Source: Christiangramia portivictoriae DSM 23547
GTDB lineage: Bacteria; Bacteroidota; Bacteroidia; Flavobacteriales; Flavobacteriaceae
NCBI RefSeq assembly: GCF_000423045.1
Contig: NZ_KE383971.1
Location: 838,526-902,525 of the forward strand
Length of the DNA: 64,000 nt
Direction: 5' to 3'
Positions 62,850 to 64,000 of the stretch are shown here, one piece after another. The notes below the pieces were generated by a model, which made no database searches, had not been told where the DNA came from, and worked only from the letters and a program-made list of their open reading frames with translations. Both the position numbers and the translations under genes were made by a program. Positions within the stretch are counted from its first letter, which is position 1; each line of letters starts with the position of its first letter.

Positions 62850-63590
62850 ATGATCCAAAAACTTAGAATAACTGTGACTCGAATAATTTTTATCGTTTTA
62901 TTGATTACATCTGCTAAATTGTTAGCACAATCTGATACGCTTTCAAGACCAATAGATACTTCGGAAGTGGATACTGCTATGACCGCACAATATATGATCA
63001 TCGCAGGAGATTCCATCCCGCGAGAACTCATTGACCTGGAAGAAGTGGTGCTTTTAAGGCGACTGAAGTTTGATAGTAATGCAGATAGAAAACGGTACCT
63101 TATATTAAGGAGAAAAACCAGAAAAGTGTATCCGTATGCAAAGATGGCTTCTGAAAGGTTACTTTCTCTCAATTCTAGGCTTGGGGATATAAAGTCCAGA
63201 CGCGCCCGTAAGAAATACACGAAGATTGTTCAGGACTACATTGAAGAAGAATTTTCTGCAGAGTTGAAGAAACTTACCAGGACTGAAGGTCAGATTCTGG
63301 TGAAACTTATTCATCGTCAAACGGGAACAACCGCCTTCGATCTGGTCAAGGATCTTAAAAGTGGGTGGAGAGCATTCTGGTATAATACAACTGCGAGTAT
63401 GTTCGATATCTCATTAAAGGAAGAATATGATCCGAAAAATAACCAGGAAGATTTTTTAATTGAGGATATTCTGCAGAGATCTTTCAGGGATAATATTCTG
63501 GAAAGACAGTCTTCAGCTCTGGATTTCGAGTACCTTGATCTTAGCGATAAGTGGAACGAAAGACAGAATTTAAGAAAACCTCCAAAATAG
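62850..63590 (+). CDS. DUF4294 domain secreted protein
   Basis: A 246-residue exported protein with a signal peptide (RITVTRIIFIVLLITSAKLLA) and a basic, helical mature part: YMIIAGDSIPRELIDLEEV, then RKVYPYAKMASERLL and SRRARKKYTKIVQDYIEEEF, followed by a segment GWRAFWYNTTASMFDISLKE. These match DUF4294, common in Bacteroidetes and of unknown function. I use ATG 62850; a TTG directly before it would add one residue. Single-gene unit followed by the tandem promoter region. Confidence 0.88.
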   Translation: MIQKLRITVTRIIFIVLLITSAKLLAQSDTLSRPIDTSEVDTAMTAQYMIIAGDSIPRELIDLEEVVLLRRLKFDSNADRKRYLILRRKTRKVYPYAKMASERLLSLNSRLGDIKSRRARKKYTKIVQDYIEEEFSAELKKLTRTEGQILVKLIHRQTGTTAFDLVKDLKSGWRAFWYNTTASMFDISLKEEYDPKNNQEDFLIEDILQRSFRDNILERQSSALDFEYLDLSDKWNERQNLRKPPK

Positions 63591-63667
63591 ATACAGAACA
63601 GATTAGTTGTTCTTCAACCCTTTACAATTAATCTTGTATTTATTTCATAATTTTCTTCTGAAAGTCA

Positions 63668-63697
63668 TTGTGTAATTAAAATTGGGGTGTATATTTG
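63668..63697 (+). promoter_or_regulatory. Tandem promoter P1
   Basis: TTG (63668-63670), 19-base spacer, TATATTTG (63690-63697): the flavobacterial TTTG-N-TAnnTTTG pattern. It lacks the AAATTTT tract seen upstream of P2 and P3. Confidence 0.65.
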
Positions 63698-63802
63698 CAG
63701 CCGCTTTGGGAGCAAGGCGAATGTTCGTTGAGAGTAGTGATGATGGGGTGTTTGATAGATATTGACTGATCAAAAATTAAATTAAAATTTTTCAAATTTT
63801 AG

Positions 63803-63835
63803 TTTGGTGGAAAGAAAAAAGTTAGTGTATATTTG
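63803..63835 (+). promoter_or_regulatory. Tandem promoter P2
   Basis: TTTG (63803-63806), 21-base spacer, TATATTTG (63828-63835). An A/T-rich tract (63775-63800, with AAATTTTAG) precedes it and could act as an upstream element. Confidence 0.68.
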
Positions 63836-63940
63836 CAGCCGCTTTGAGAGCAAGGCGAAAGTTCACTGAAAGATATGTAAAGGGTAGGCTATTGTTGGTC
63901 TAAGGCAAAAAAAATAAAAATTAAATTTCTTTAAATTTTA

Positions 63941-63973
63941 TTTGGCTGGAGAGCGAAAGTAGTTTTATATTTG
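63941..63973 (+). promoter_or_regulatory. Tandem promoter P3
   Basis: TTTG (63941-63944), 21-base spacer, TATATTTG (63966-63973), followed by a small hairpin CGCTT/AAGCG (63978-63982 with 63991-63995) at the window end. An A/T-rich tract precedes it as in P2. Confidence 0.68.
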
Positions 63974-64000
63974 CACCCGCTTTGAAAACGAAGCGACGTT

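Larger units (their letters stand above)
63668..64000 (+). repeat. Three 138-bp-spaced promoter/leader repeats (probable rRNA operon promoters)
   Basis: Each unit has TATATTTG followed by CA(G/C)CCGCTTTG, a purine-rich short segment and an AGGCGA or AGCGA; the TATATTTG elements are at 63690-63697, 63828-63835 and 63966-63973, exactly 138 bp apart. The units diverge between the conserved cores. No gene fits this stretch on either strand. Units 1 and 2 go on with GAA(T/A)GTTC(G/A)(T/C)TGA(G/A)AG; unit 3 runs off the window. The layout resembles multi-promoter leaders of flavobacterial rRNA operons, with 16S rRNA expected just to the right. The gene itself is not in the window. Confidence 0.7.

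Overview
The window comes from a marine-type member of the Flavobacteriaceae, probably close to Gramella/Christiangramia. The signs are the gliding genes gldF and gldG, small lineage families (Lacal_2735/DUF6435, DUF4294, DUF7009), many LytTR/LytS-type and TPR-type two-component proteins, a TonB-dependent receptor paired with a surface-type lipoprotein, and promoters of the Bacteroidetes form TTTG-N19..21-TAnnTTTG. The genus is inferred, not proven. I saw no insertion sequence, prophage, CRISPR array or tRNA gene.

Layout. 1-3.3 kb: a tight plus-strand operon with a MurG-like glycosyltransferase (cut by the window edge), a family 2 glycosyltransferase, a YqcI/YcgG (GntA/DcsA-like) haem enzyme, a four-helix membrane protein and a small protein. 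3.4-11.4 kb: a royal-jelly/yellow-like secreted protein, then an OhrR-like redox operon (DoxX, MarR regulator, quinone oxidoreductase, SDR) with a clear operator, a DUF421 protein, the large catalase KatE and a GAF histidine kinase. 11.6-18.0 kb: a 1496-residue UvrA-like protein with four ABC modules, convergent with a PLP enzyme. 18.4-26.0 kb: a LytS/LytTR two-component pair downstream of a lipoprotein/TonB-receptor pair that resembles the XusB/XusA iron-piracy system; its promoter encloses a perfect palindrome.

26.4-33.1 kb holds two broken genes: katG, interrupted by TGA at a tryptophan position, and a yitT-like gene with a one-base frameshift and an in-frame TAG. Between them lies a TPR sensor kinase/response regulator pair. 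33.3-38.3 kb: a secreted cupin with a DMSP-lyase-like metal motif, and a molybdenum module (YdeP-type oxidoreductase, DUF7009 and a divergent mobA). 38.6-44.4 kb: an ion channel, a DUF3253 protein and a three-gene operon (SbnA-like synthase, FAD/NAD(P)-binding protein, alanine-racemase-fold decarboxylase) that looks like a compact uncharacterised pathway for a diaminopropionate-related metabolite.

44.7-55.7 kb is mostly housekeeping: mnmE, dnaN, a SAM-hydrolase/monooxygenase/gldF/gldG operon, phoH-like, purC and acs. 55.7-57.8 kb carries three tandem paralogous secreted proteins of unknown function. 57.8-63.6 kb: a DnaQ-like exonuclease, a cNMP/CBS/DUF294 protein (both families often travel with acs), topoisomerase IB, an M42 peptidase and a DUF4294 protein. 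The last 350 bases hold three near-identical promoter/leader units spaced exactly 138 bp apart, most likely tandem promoters of an rRNA operon that begins just beyond the window.
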